A stretch of DNA of 64,000 nucleotides from Hymenobacter cellulosivorans (lineage in GTDB: Bacteria; Bacteroidota; Bacteroidia; Cytophagales; Hymenobacteraceae), in contig NZ_CP095049.1 in NCBI RefSeq assembly GCF_022919135.1, positions 4,344,501 to 4,408,500 of the forward strand. Reading direction: 5' to 3'. Numbering within the stretch: position 1 is the stretch's first letter; every line of letters starts with the position of its first letter. The translations under genes and the position numbers were made by a program. The notes below the pieces were generated by a model. That model was not told the origin of the DNA. It worked only from the letters and a program-made list of their open reading frames with translations, and did no database searches. Positions 17,323 through 26,582 of this stretch are shown piece by piece.

Positions 17323-17575
17323 TTGCTTCTAGTATATCATAACCGACTTCACTCAAGCTATAGTTTGACTATTTGCATCGAAGACTTCCTTTTGCATTTC
17401 CTATAACTCTATATTGGCTTTACTATTTATTTTAGCTTTACTTTTTTTGGTGGCATCGAGACATACGCAGCGCTTAGCGAAACGCGTATTTAACCATAAT
17501 AAAGCTGGTTTTTTTAATATTTAGCAGGGTGTACACCTTTTGCTTCTAAAGTCGAAGATACATGACCACTCAAAC

Positions 17576-17600
17576 ATTATACTAATATATTTAGTATAAT
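17576..17600. promoter_or_regulatory. palindromic operator candidate upstream of umuD
   Basis: Perfect 10-bp inverted repeat ATTATACTAA-TATAT-TTAGTATAAT, ending 29 bases before the umuD-like start, in an AT-rich intergenic region. A second short palindrome GGTGTACACC lies at 17528-17537. The position fits a repressor site controlling the mutasis operon (LexA-like or element CI); the binding protein is not known. Confidence 0.55.
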
Positions 17601-17629
17601 TGCCGTGCTCTGTATACGACCCACACCCT

Positions 17630-18097
17630 ATGACAACCATCGAACTAATCGAAGTTGGCGAGCCATCCACCCCGTTGTGGCTGCCGTTGTTCGCTACGCT
17701 GGTACCTGCTGGCTTCCCCTCTCCCGCCTCGGATGAATTGGAAGGCCTTTTTGATTTGAACCGCATCTTATTCCGTCACCCCGAGGCTACTTACCTGGTA
17801 CGGGTGGCCGGGGAAAGCATGAAGGACGCCGAAATCCACGCCGGCGACCTGTTGGCCGTCGACAAGCGGATGGAGGCCGACCATAACCACATCGTAGTGG
17901 CTGTAGTCGACGGCGACTGCACGGTGAAGCGCCTCGTATGCCGCGACGGCAGCTGGTGGTTGAAAGCCGAGAACCCCGCGTACCCCGACTACGAGATAAC
18001 CGCCCCCGAGAACCTGCGCATCTGGGGCGTGGTTACCCACGTCGTCCACGAACTGGTGCCGGGCAAACTCACCGCGCTGCTGCGCAGCCGCGACTAA
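17630..18097 (+). CDS. umuD: UmuD-like S24 autopeptidase
   Basis: 155 residues from ATG 17630; upstream in-frame codons run into the operator. The self-cleavage site is A27-G28 in LVPAGFPSPA, the nucleophile is S63 in GESM, and the general base is K100 in TVKRL. Processed UmuD' joins UmuC as the SOS-induced translesion polymerase V. The gene is followed by umuC after 9 bases. Start and spacing to the palindrome at 17576 suggest SOS-type control. Confidence 0.88.
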   Translation: MTTIELIEVGEPSTPLWLPLFATLVPAGFPSPASDELEGLFDLNRILFRHPEATYLVRVAGESMKDAEIHAGDLLAVDKRMEADHNHIVVAVVDGDCTVKRLVCRDGSWWLKAENPAYPDYEITAPENLRIWGVVTHVVHELVPGKLTALLRSRD

Positions 18098-18106
18098 CGG
18101 GGAGCT

Positions 18107-19429
18107 ATGTTCGGCTTGGTCGATGGCAATAACTTCTACGTATCCTGTGAGCGGGTTTTTCAGCCCCGGCTCGACGGGCGCCCCGTCGTAGTCCTGAGCA
18201 ACAACGACGGCAACGTCGTCAGCCGCTCGGCCGAGGCCAAGCAACTCGGTATTCCGATGGGTGCCCCCTACTTCGAAGTACGCGAGCTGCTGCGTCGTCA
18301 CCAGGGCCAGGCCCTGAGCTCAAACTATGCTCTCTACGGCGACATGAGCCGCCGTGTCATGGCCCGCCTCGCCGATCAGGTCCCCGCCGTGGAGGTCTAC
18401 AGCATTGATGAGGCCTTTCTTGACCTGCAGGGGCTCACGACTTGGTGCGGCACCCTCGACGCCCGGGCCCAGCAAATCCGGCGTGATGTGCTAGCCTGCA
18501 CTGGCATTCCTACCTGCGTGGGCATGGCCCCTACCAAGACGCTGGCCAAAGTGGTTAACCGACTCGCCAAGAAATACCCCGAGCTGCACGGCATCCTGCG
18601 CCTCGACACCGACAGCCGCCGTGAACGGGCCCTACGAGCTTTACCCGCCGCCGACGTCTGGGGTATTGGCCGCCAGTACGCTCAACTACTCTCCGCCCAC
18701 GGCATACGCACCGCCTGGGAACTGGCCGGCGTGTCTGAGGCCTGGGCCCGCAAGAACCTTGGAGGCATAGTCGGCTGGCGACTAATCCAGGAGCTACGCG
18801 GCCAGCCCTGCCAAGGCCTGCAACCATCGGAAGATGGCACCCTGGCCCGCCAAAGCATCAGTTGCTCCCGCAGCTTCGGCCAGCACCTCACCGCCTTCGA
18901 CGACCTCTGGGGCGCCGTCACCACCTACTTAAGCCGTGCAGCCGAAAAGCTTCGCGCCCAGGGCGACCAGGCCCACATCCTGACCGTGTTCATCAGCCAG
19001 GACCGCTACAGTGCCCACATACCACCACCCTATACTCGCTCGGCCACGCTTACCCTGCCCAGCGGCCCTACCAGCAACACCCTGCAGCTGCTGGCCTACG
19101 GGCGCCGACTGCTGGAAAAGCTCTATGAGCCCGGCCGCCAGTATGTGAAAGCTGGCGTGGTGCTCGTCGGCTTGGAGCCGCCTAGCCGCGGCCAGCAGCT
19201 GAACTTGTTTGAGCCTTCCACCGAAGCGGTGGTACCCGCACCCGATCAGGAGCGTGTTCAGAAGCTTATGTGCACCCTCGATACCTTAAACCATCGTTTC
19301 GGGCGCGGTACTGTTCGACCCGCCGCCACCGCTGTAGTTGGCCCCCAGCCCGCGCCCTGGCAGGGCAAGGCCCAACACCGAAGCCAATCCTACACCACCC
19401 GCTTTGAGGACATACTGATCGTCTCTTAG
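18107..19429 (+). CDS. umuC: UmuC-like Y-family DNA polymerase V subunit
   Basis: 440 residues. The Y-family palm starts with the metal-binding Asp in FGLVDGNNFYVSCERVF, and the catalytic SIDEAFLDL follows at about residue 100. Later parts show the thumb and little-finger regions (KTLAKVVNRLAKK, WGIGRQYAQLL, RSFGQHLTAFDDL). The protein ends with the UmuC C-terminal region (QLNLFEPS...LDTLNHRFGRGTV). It forms an operon with umuD. Carriage on a mobile element would raise mutagenic bypass of damage in the host. Confidence 0.92.
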   Translation: MFGLVDGNNFYVSCERVFQPRLDGRPVVVLSNNDGNVVSRSAEAKQLGIPMGAPYFEVRELLRRHQGQALSSNYALYGDMSRRVMARLADQVPAVEVYSIDEAFLDLQGLTTWCGTLDARAQQIRRDVLACTGIPTCVGMAPTKTLAKVVNRLAKKYPELHGILRLDTDSRRERALRALPAADVWGIGRQYAQLLSAHGIRTAWELAGVSEAWARKNLGGIVGWRLIQELRGQPCQGLQPSEDGTLARQSISCSRSFGQHLTAFDDLWGAVTTYLSRAAEKLRAQGDQAHILTVFISQDRYSAHIPPPYTRSATLTLPSGPTSNTLQLLAYGRRLLEKLYEPGRQYVKAGVVLVGLEPPSRGQQLNLFEPSTEAVVPAPDQERVQKLMCTLDTLNHRFGRGTVRPAATAVVGPQPAPWQGKAQHRSQSYTTRFEDILIVS

Positions 19430-19581
19430 TTCACACCGCGTTTGCCTCACCCTCCCCAGCGTGAAACATCCGGCTTGTGTCCGGTGGTTGGTGTAGCCAC
19501 TTCTTAAAAATGAGCTGGCACCGTTAGTAAATGTACACTTATGCACCGAGGCGCAGGCGGGCGAATACCACGGAGTGCAGT

Positions 19582-19920
19582 TCAGCTGGCGCCGCCGCCG
19601 CCGTGTTCTTGCATGAGGCGCACCAGCGCTGCCCGGACCTGCCAAGCGGCCCAAAGGTCCAGCAGGTTTTGGTCGCCCTGGCAGGTCGCCCACGCCCGCA
19701 CCAGGGCCTGCTGCCCCGCCCTAAGCAACTCCGGCCACGCCACGCCGAGGCGGCGATATTGGCGGGCGACCGACACCACAAACGGGGCTTTGGTGTTCAG
19801 GTAGGCCGCTAACTCGTCGGACAGGGCCGGTGCATAGCCGGTCTGCAGGGCTTTGAGTAGCGCTAGGCTTGCGGTAAGATCAGGCGTGCCTTCCGGCAGA
19901 GGTAGCGTAATGCGGCGCAA
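19582..19920 (-). CDS. orphan sigma-70 region 2-like small protein
   Basis: 112 residues. The core APFVVSVARQYRRLGVAW, then PELLRAGQQALVRAW and AAWQVRAALVRLM, follows the pattern of sigma-70 region 2 (NLRLVVSIAKKYxxxGLxxxDLIQEGNxGLMRA...AxWWIRxAI). Regions 3 and 4 are absent, the key acidic and aromatic residues for promoter melting are largely replaced, and it stops at a Gly-rich tail. It could be a truncated sigma factor or a phage-type sigma mimic. It is convergent to umuC. The coding call is moderate because GC-rich frames are open on both strands here. Confidence 0.45.
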   Translation of the reverse strand: MRRITLPLPEGTPDLTASLALLKALQTGYAPALSDELAAYLNTKAPFVVSVARQYRRLGVAWPELLRAGQQALVRAWATCQGDQNLLDLWAAWQVRAALVRLMQEHGGGGAS

Positions 19921-20237
19921 GGCGGTAGAGAGAAAAGAACCTCGGCTGTCCTAGCGTGGGCTATGGCCGGTTAACTCAGGGCCACAAGGTAGTGTGGAAA
20001 TTGCAACAGCTGCCTGTTGCGCCGACGGAAAACGTACAGCCAAAGCGAATGGCCGCTGTTGTACTCTTTAGCCGTAGTTAGGCCCTACATTCGCGACTTA
20101 AACCGGCAGCAAGTTCGCTGGTCACTAGGGCTTCACTGCTGAGATGCTTACCAAAATCTCGTCTATATTTAGGTGCGCTTACCTAGTTGTAGTTGGGCAA
20201 TTTAGCTTATCGTTATTATTTAATCCTGCTTTATTCG
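19921..20237. other. gene-free stretch
   Basis: About 300 bases between the sigma-like ORF and the Rhs locus. No convincing gene, hairpin or repeat was seen; promoters for the Rhs operon probably lie in its AT-richer right part (20150-20230). Confidence 0.4.
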
Positions 20238-21074
20238 ATGCTGTTTTCCCCCGCCGCACCCGTCGGTAGCCAGGTTTGTACGCTTACTGTGCACACCGTG
20301 CTGCGGGCCGGGAACCTGAAAAGCGAAAGTGCCGCCCGCTGGCAGGTGCGCAAAACCCTGCGTCACGCCTCAGTTGCGGGCTTCGTCTTCGACCTGACGA
20401 CCCTGGACTTTGCCCAAACTCCGGCGCACGGCCCCGACCAGCTAACCGCCGACCTGATGGCACTCCAGCAGCACTTGGTGGTGGAAACCGACGCGGCGGG
20501 GCGCTTGGTGCGCGTAGACAACTTGCCCGAATTGCATCGGCAGTGGGCCGCCTTGCGCCCCCGCCTGCACGCCAAGTACCGCGGCGCGGCCGACATTCCC
20601 CCGGCGCTGATCGACCAGCTCGGGCAGGTGCTGGACGCCGACGCGCTGCCGGCGGCCCTGGCCCGTAACCCGGCCTTTGGCGCGCTGCTGCCGCCGCTCT
20701 ATGGCAGGGTGTATTCCGCCGCCGAACCGGTGCCGGGCACGGCCACCGTGCCGCGCTTCGTTGGAGAATTGGAGCTGCCCTTCCGCACCGAAGCCCGGCT
20801 GATGAACGCCGCCCCCACCGCGGCCGTGGCCGCGACGGTACAGGTGGCCGGGGAGGTGGACGAAGACCGCTACGACGCCGCGGCCGCCCGCCGCGGCCTG
20901 TGCGCCCTTGCCGACCAGCCCAACCTCGACGCCCGCGTGTGGGCCCTGCACCACGAAAGCTACGTCTTCGGCCCCAGACACGAGCTGGTGGAAGCCACGC
21001 GGCACACCCGCGCCGAAGTGCCGGGAGTGCTGGGCCAGCAGCTCACCGTGCTGCTGCACACCCGTGCCAACTGA
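20238..21074 (+). CDS. hypothetical protein upstream of Rhs toxin
   Basis: 278 residues from ATG 20238; an upstream TTG-type start at 20193 would add a hydrophobic stretch resembling a poor signal peptide. Near the N terminus: CTLTVHTVLRAGNL...WQVRKTLRHASVAGFVFDL. Mostly acidic and Ala/Leu-rich, with no recognised domain. It ends 46 bases before the Rhs gene. In other Rhs loci the gene in this position encodes a chaperone or adaptor, but this one is not recognisably an Eag/DUF1795 protein. Confidence 0.6.
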   Translation: MLFSPAAPVGSQVCTLTVHTVLRAGNLKSESAARWQVRKTLRHASVAGFVFDLTTLDFAQTPAHGPDQLTADLMALQQHLVVETDAAGRLVRVDNLPELHRQWAALRPRLHAKYRGAADIPPALIDQLGQVLDADALPAALARNPAFGALLPPLYGRVYSAAEPVPGTATVPRFVGELELPFRTEARLMNAAPTAAVAATVQVAGEVDEDRYDAAAARRGLCALADQPNLDARVWALHHESYVFGPRHELVEATRHTRAEVPGVLGQQLTVLLHTRAN

Positions 21075-21119
21075 CGCCCGATTTACTGCTATCCTTTCTG
21101 AGATGTTTATCAATCAATT

Positions 21120-24100
21120 ATGAGTGAGAAGAAATACGTGCATTCCGGAGCGTTCCTGCTCTGCGACAAATGCGTGGCGCCCGTTCCAGTCCCGCTGACC
21201 GTTACCTCGCAGCAGTTGGTGCACCTGCCCGGCGGGCTGATGGCCACCGACTTCGACGAACTGCCCGTGCTCAACGTGCCGCCCTTCGGCGTGTGCGCCA
21301 TTACCCACGTTCCCTGTACCTACGCGCCGCTGCCCCCCGGCTGGAATCCGGTGCAGGACGACGTGTTGGTGGGCGCCCTCGGCGGCCGGGCGCTGCTCGA
21401 GGACTCCAAAATCCGCTGCGCTGTGGGCGGGCAGATCAGCCTGTTCTTGACCAAAGCCGCCGCCATGGCCACGCTGCCCGATGTAGTGACGCGCAGCTTC
21501 GATTCGGCCTACGCCTACCTCGAAAGCGTGGGCCCGCCCTTCGGCGGCCTGCTCCGCGACGAGCTGGGTCAGGCCAAGGGCGCGTGGGAAGGCGTGCGTG
21601 ACATGGCCACCGGCCTCTGGGAGCTGGCCAAGCTCAAGGCCGCTTTCGACGACAAAGTCAACGACGCGCTGCTCTACGCCGTCACCAACCCGGCCGAGTC
21701 CGCGCAGGCAGTGGCCGAAGGCACCAAGAAAGCCGCCGCCGCTGGTTGGGAGGCTGTGACCAACGAAGACAACTGGTTGGCAGCCGGTAGCATGGCCGCC
21801 AACGCCCTGCCCGGCGTGGCGGCCGTGCGGGGCGCCGTTTGGCTCAGCGATGAGCAGAACCGGGCCAAAGTGGGCGCGGCCATCGACAAGGCCAAAGCCT
21901 GGGAAGCCGGCCTGACCGACTACGAGCGCAGCACCTTGAAAGGCCGCATCAAGTTCGAGGTGGCCGCCCTGCTCGTGCCCGAGGCCAAGATCGGGCAGGC
22001 CGCCAAAGTCGCTGAAGCGGCCAAGCTGGCCGAGGCCAGCAAGCTCGCTAAGGCGGGCGAAGCCGCCGACGGCATGCGGTTGTTGGGGGAAGTGAAAACC
22101 GGCGCCGAGGGGGCTGCCGAAGCCGCCAAGGCCCCGGGCAAGCTGGAAGAGTTGTTTGCCGGCATCAAGGAGTGCTTCACCGAAGGCCACCCTGTAGACG
22201 TGGCCTCGGGCCTGCTGTTCACGCAGGCCACCGACTTCACCCTGCCCGGCCCGGTGCCGCTGGTCTGGACGCGCACCTGGTTTTCCAGCTCTACCCACCA
22301 GGGCGCCCTGGGCCACGGCTGGCACCACGACTACGACCTGGGCCTGACGCCGAATCCCGAGGGTGGCGCGACCCTGCGGCTGGCCGATGGTCGGCGGGTG
22401 GTGTTTGCGCCGCCCGCCCCCGGGGAGCGCAGCTTCAACCGCCGCCACAAGCTGGAGCTAGCGCACGAGGGCACTGGCTGGCGGGTGTGGAGCGTGCGCG
22501 AGCGGGTCTGGTATGTGTTCAACGCGGCCGCCCCGGCCGATACCACCGAACGACTCTTACAAGCTGTAGAAGACGCCAACGGCTTCCGCATCCAGTTTAT
22601 CTACGCTCCAACCGGCCACTTAACCAGCATCACCGACAGCGCGGGCCGGGTGCTGCCCTGCGACACTGATGCCTCTGGCCGACTACTGGCCCTGCACGCC
22701 CCCGACCCCGAGCAGCCCGGCGCTACCTTCGCGCTGGTGCGTTACGCCTACGACGAGGAGACGGACGACCTGGTAACGGTTACGGACGCACTGGGCCACG
22801 CCGCCCACTTCGCGTACGAGGCGCATCTGATGACCCGCGAGACCTTCAAGAGTGGGCTCAACTTCTACTTCGAGTACGACGGTACCGGCCCCGGTGCCCG
22901 CTGCATCCACACCTGGGGCGACGGCGGCATCTACGACACGAAGCTGCGCTACAACAGTCCCGGCCATACCACCGTCTGGGATTCGTATGGACACCAGAAG
23001 GAGTACTACCACGAGCGAGGCCTGGTCACGCACTTGCAGAACGCGCTCGACGCCGTGCAACAGTGGCGCTACAACCAATACGCCGAGTTGGAGCGCACCA
23101 TCGACCCGCTGGGACAAGTGACGCTCTACGACTACGACGCCCGCGGCAACCAAGTAGCCACCGCCTATCCCGACGGGGCGACCATTACGACGCAGTTCAA
23201 CGAGCAGGATCTGCCGGTTCAGGGCTTTGATGCCAATGGTGGTACTTGGCAGTGGCAATACGATGAACAGGGCAGGCTACTTGAAGGCATGGACCCCACA
23301 GGAGCGACAACCCGGTACCGCTACGATGCTCTCGGGCGCTTGGCGGAAGCCATCGATGCGTTAGGCCACGTCACGCGCCTGCGCTACAATGAGGCCGGGA
23401 GCGTAGCCCATATCGTTGCCCCGGATGCCAGCATTCGTTCCCGTTCCTACGATGCGCTGGGGCGGTTAGTCGCGGTAACCGATGCAGCGAGCAACAGTGA
23501 GCGCCGCCACTACGACCGGCTCGGCCGGCTCACCGCTGCTCGATCACCCGCTGGTACCGCTCGACACTTTGTTTACGATGCGGAGGGCAACGTGGTGCAC
23601 GCCGCCGAGGGGACGCAGCAGGTAGAGTACGACTACACTCCGATGGGGCAGTTGGCCCGGCGTCGGCAGGGAGGGCAGGCTGTCGAGTTTGCCTACGACC
23701 AGGAGGGCCGCCTGATGAGCCTGATCAACGAGCACGGCGAACAGTATGGCTTTACTCTTAACGCAGTAGGCCAGGTTATAGAGGAAGTGGGCTTTGATGG
23801 ATTGACCCGTCGCTACGAGCGCGATGCTGCTGGCCGCGTCAGCCGAATTCAACGGCCGGATGGACGCACCACATCTTACCAGTACGACCAGGCCGGGCGT
23901 GTAACGGAAACGGTACACAATGGCGCCGAGCACGTGCGCTACCACTACCGCCCCGATGGAGTGCTGCTCGAAGCAGTTACCGAAGGCAGCACGGTGCAGT
24001 TTGAGCGCGATCCGCTAGGCCGGGTGGTGCGCGAGGTACAGAACGGCCATGCGGTGGAGAGTACCTACGATGCCGGTGGGCGACGCACGGCTCTGACCTC

Positions 24101-25547
24101 CTCCCTGGGTGCCAATGTGCGCTTCGCGCACGATGCCCTAGGACAGGTGCGCCAAATGCAGGCGGCCAGTTGGCAGTGCGTCGTGGAGCGGGATAGTGAG
24201 GGGCTGGAACTCTACCGCACCTTGAGCGGCGGCGTGCGCATGGGCTGGCGGCGCGATGAGCTGGGGCGACCTACCAGCCAGCGCATCACGGTTGGCGGCG
24301 TGGCGCGCCAGCGTCGGTATCAATGGCAAGACACGGACCAACTGACAGCCATTGATGACAGCCACCACGGCACTACCCGCTTTGCTTATGATACGTGGGG
24401 CAACCTGGCAGCGGCGACCTACGCCGACGGCGAGCAGGAACTGCGCCAGCCTGACGCGGTAGGTAATCTATTCCGCACCGCTGAGCGCACCGACCGCCGC
24501 TACGGCAAAGGCGGGCAGCTGCGCGAGGCCCACGGTATTCGCTACAAATACGACGCGGAAGGCAACCTCATCCGCAAGACGCGGCCCAATGGGCAAAAGT
24601 GGCGCTATGCCTGGGACGGGGCCGGCCAACTCACGAGTGTAACGCGGCCCGACGGCTACGCCGTGACCTTCAGCTATGATGCACTAGGGCGGCGCATCAG
24701 CAAGCGGTACCGGGGTAAAGTGACGCGGTGGGTATGGGACGGGGACAAGCCGCTGCACGAGTGGAGCGAGTTGGAAGTTGGACCCGGCGCGGGCGGCGTG
24801 GCCGATGTGGTGACTTGGCTCTTTGAAGATGATAGCTTTGCGCCGGCCGCCAAGCTTACCTCAGAAGGGGCCTATAGTGTGGTGTGCGACCACCTGGGTA
24901 CACCGTTGATGCTCTACGATAGCCAGGGGGCTCCCACCTGGGAGATGAGCCTGGACAGCTACGGCGACGTGCGGCAAGGCAAAGGCAAGCCGCAGGACTG
25001 CCCGTTTCGCTACCAGGGCCAGTACGAAGACGCGGAAACCGGCTTATATTACAACCGCTTTCGCTACTACAACCCCGAAGCAGGAAGCTACATTAGCCAG
25101 GACCCGATTGACTTAGAGGGTGGGTTGAGTTTTTACAGCTATGTAAGTAATCCAACGAGTTGGCTAGACCCTTATGGCCTGGCTATATGCTCTCCTAAGA
25201 AAATCAAAGCTCTTCAAGAAGGGCCGAGTGGTACGGTAGTAGAAGTGCGCACTAAAGCAGAAGCAGATGCTTTGCTGCATGAATCGTTCCCAGGTTATCA
25301 AAAAGTTAAAGGCATCGGTAATCAGCTAATCGCTCCACAAAACAGAGGGAGAATTCCTGAAATGCAAAGAAGATTTGAAAAGGTTGGTAAAGCATACCAT
25401 AAAGATTATGCTATGGACAAAGCAACTGGCCGAGCAGTAAGCCACGGACCTAATCAGCCTTGGCATGATGCACCGCACATCGATATTAATCGAGGCTCCC
25501 AAGGGGTAAAAGACATTGTCCACATAGTCATTAGAAGGGGTAAATAA
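21120..25547 (+). CDS. Rhs polymorphic toxin with PAAR-like N terminus
   Basis: 1475 residues. Residues 1-115 are a DUF4280 (PAAR-like) tip domain with paired Cys/Gly motifs (GAFLLCDKC, NVPPFGVC, LEDSKIRCAVGGQISL). Residues about 120-345 are helical and Ala-rich. A DUF6531 N-terminal Rhs domain (GHPVDVASGLLFTQ...LPGPVPLVWTRTW) is at about 355-420. YD repeats run to about 1290. The Rhs core end ([20 protein letters not shown]...LDPYGL) is at 1298-1356. The last 119 residues are a variable toxin with HGPNQPWHDAPHIDI, a His-rich motif suggesting a nuclease; the exact family was not identified. The tip is AT-rich unlike the core. An immunity gene follows by 2 bases. Confidence 0.92.
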   Translation: MSEKKYVHSGAFLLCDKCVAPVPVPLTVTSQQLVHLPGGLMATDFDELPVLNVPPFGVCAITHVPCTYAPLPPGWNPVQDDVLVGALGGRALLEDSKIRCAVGGQISLFLTKAAAMATLPDVVTRSFDSAYAYLESVGPPFGGLLRDELGQAKGAWEGVRDMATGLWELAKLKAAFDDKVNDALLYAVTNPAESAQAVAEGTKKAAAAGWEAVTNEDNWLAAGSMAANALPGVAAVRGAVWLSDEQNRAKVGAAIDKAKAWEAGLTDYERSTLKGRIKFEVAALLVPEAKIGQAAKVAEAAKLAEASKLAKAGEAADGMRLLGEVKTGAEGAAEAAKAPGKLEELFAGIKECFTEGHPVDVASGLLFTQATDFTLPGPVPLVWTRTWFSSSTHQGALGHGWHHDYDLGLTPNPEGGATLRLADGRRVVFAPPAPGERSFNRRHKLELAHEGTGWRVWSVRERVWYVFNAAAPADTTERLLQAVEDANGFRIQFIYAPTGHLTSITDSAGRVLPCDTDASGRLLALHAPDPEQPGATFALVRYAYDEETDDLVTVTDALGHAAHFAYEAHLMTRETFKSGLNFYFEYDGTGPGARCIHTWGDGGIYDTKLRYNSPGHTTVWDSYGHQKEYYHERGLVTHLQNALDAVQQWRYNQYAELERTIDPLGQVTLYDYDARGNQVATAYPDGATITTQFNEQDLPVQGFDANGGTWQWQYDEQGRLLEGMDPTGATTRYRYDALGRLAEAIDALGHVTRLRYNEAGSVAHIVAPDASIRSRSYDALGRLVAVTDAASNSERRHYDRLGRLTAARSPAGTARHFVYDAEGNVVHAAEGTQQVEYDYTPMGQLARRRQGGQAVEFAYDQEGRLMSLINEHGEQYGFTLNAVGQVIEEVGFDGLTRRYERDAAGRVSRIQRPDGRTTSYQYDQAGRVTETVHNGAEHVRYHYRPDGVLLEAVTEGSTVQFERDPLGRVVREVQNGHAVESTYDAGGRRTALTSSLGANVRFAHDALGQVRQMQAASWQCVVERDSEGLELYRTLSGGVRMGWRRDELGRPTSQRITVGGVARQRRYQWQDTDQLTAIDDSHHGTTRFAYDTWGNLAAATYADGEQELRQPDAVGNLFRTAERTDRRYGKGGQLREAHGIRYKYDAEGNLIRKTRPNGQKWRYAWDGAGQLTSVTRPDGYAVTFSYDALGRRISKRYRGKVTRWVWDGDKPLHEWSELEVGPGAGGVADVVTWLFEDDSFAPAAKLTSEGAYSVVCDHLGTPLMLYDSQGAPTWEMSLDSYGDVRQGKGKPQDCPFRYQGQYEDAETGLYYNRFRYYNPEAGSYISQDPIDLEGGLSFYSYVSNPTSWLDPYGLAICSPKKIKALQEGPSGTVVEVRTKAEADALLHESFPGYQKVKGIGNQLIAPQNRGRIPEMQRRFEKVGKAYHKDYAMDKATGRAVSHGPNQPWHDAPHIDINRGSQGVKDIVHIVIRRGK

Positions 25548-25549
25548 TT

Positions 25550-25873
25550 ATGAAAAAGCCTTCTAGGAAAGAGATAGTTGTTAATGCTCTTCTTCGGGGA
25601 AAGGAGCAGAAAAAAGATTATCTGCTTACTCCCCTTGAAAAAGCCCCTAACACCATTTGCGGAACAGTGGCAGTAATTTTTCAAGAAAATAAATTCCTGA
25701 TATCAATCCAGGAAATAGAGTATCCGGGTGAAATTGCTTTTCTGGAAAGAGGTTGGGATGTTGACGAGTTATACACTGTACCAACCTTGGATATGGCAGA
25801 AGAATTGTTAAAATCTCGGCTAAATATCAGCTTAGAGGAATTGGGGCCAGCGAAGGGCTCCAAGAGATTTTAA
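25550..25873 (+). CDS. putative Rhs immunity protein
   Basis: 107 residues, AT-rich, starting 2 bases after the Rhs stop. Lys-rich N terminus, central strands (CGTVAVIFQENKFLISIQEIEY), acidic patches. No family recognised. The position directly after the toxin tip is the immunity-gene position. Confidence 0.7.
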   Translation: MKKPSRKEIVVNALLRGKEQKKDYLLTPLEKAPNTICGTVAVIFQENKFLISIQEIEYPGEIAFLERGWDVDELYTVPTLDMAEELLKSRLNISLEELGPAKGSKRF

Positions 25874-25920
25874 TTAACAGAAACTTATTAGCTTAAAGCA
25901 GATAGCTAGCAGTGACTTAG

Positions 25921-26580
25921 AAGAGTTATGCTATAACAGCCTACGGCAGTGCGCCAGGGCCAGGGAACTGCCCTTTCCTATACCAAGGACAGTACGAGGA
26001 CACAGAAACAGGCCTCTACTACAACCGCTTCCGCTACTATGACCCGGAAGCCGGCAGCTATATCAGCCAAGACCCCATTGGATTGGGCGGCGGTCTATCC
26101 GGCTTGTACTCTTACGTTCACGACCCAGCGGTATGGACCGATCCACTTGGGTTAGCGACCTGTCCAGCTTTAGAAAACATCAATATCGATACTGGCTCAG
26201 CTTTCGCCTTTGTGTCAGAAGGTTCGCCTGTACGACATCTGCTCAAAGCAGAAGTTGCGGGTAAGCAGATGGTTATGACGCAAACTGCCCATGCTGAGTT
26301 TGTGAGCGTAATAAGTACAATCGCAGGTCCTCAGGAGCAAGCTAGAGCGAGTCGATTCCTAGGAAGAACTCAGATGATTGCTGATGATGCATCGGCACGA
26401 TCCAGTGCGCTTGCGGTGACTAAAAAAGTTGGTGCCAACGACAAAATAATATTTGGTACAGCTGATAAGCTAGGCATCAAAACCCTAACAGTTGACGCTA
26501 AATTCCTCAGAGGTGCCGAAGCGCAAGGCGTTACGTTTGACGCTATTGTACACCCTCCCGTTCCTCTAACCGGCCTCTAG
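25921..26580 (+). pseudogene. orphan Rhs tip with PIN-like toxin domain
   Basis: An open frame from after the TAG at 25918 encodes a truncated Rhs core ([20 protein letters not shown]...[15 protein letters not shown]) joined to a new tip of about 140 residues. The first start-like codon is TTG 26083. The tip looks like a PIN/DUF1308-type RNase: acidic residues in [17 protein letters not shown], and [25 protein letters not shown] match the four-acid pattern. It has no promoter or Rhs body of its own, the signature of a displaced Rhs tip kept for recombination. It is followed by a likely cognate immunity gene. Confidence 0.7.
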
Positions 26581-26582
26581 AC

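Noticed and set aside
21114..22448. 444-codon minus-strand frame over the Rhs N terminus
   Set aside because: Complement of the Ala-rich PAAR/helical region; the plus strand has an uninterrupted Rhs gene.
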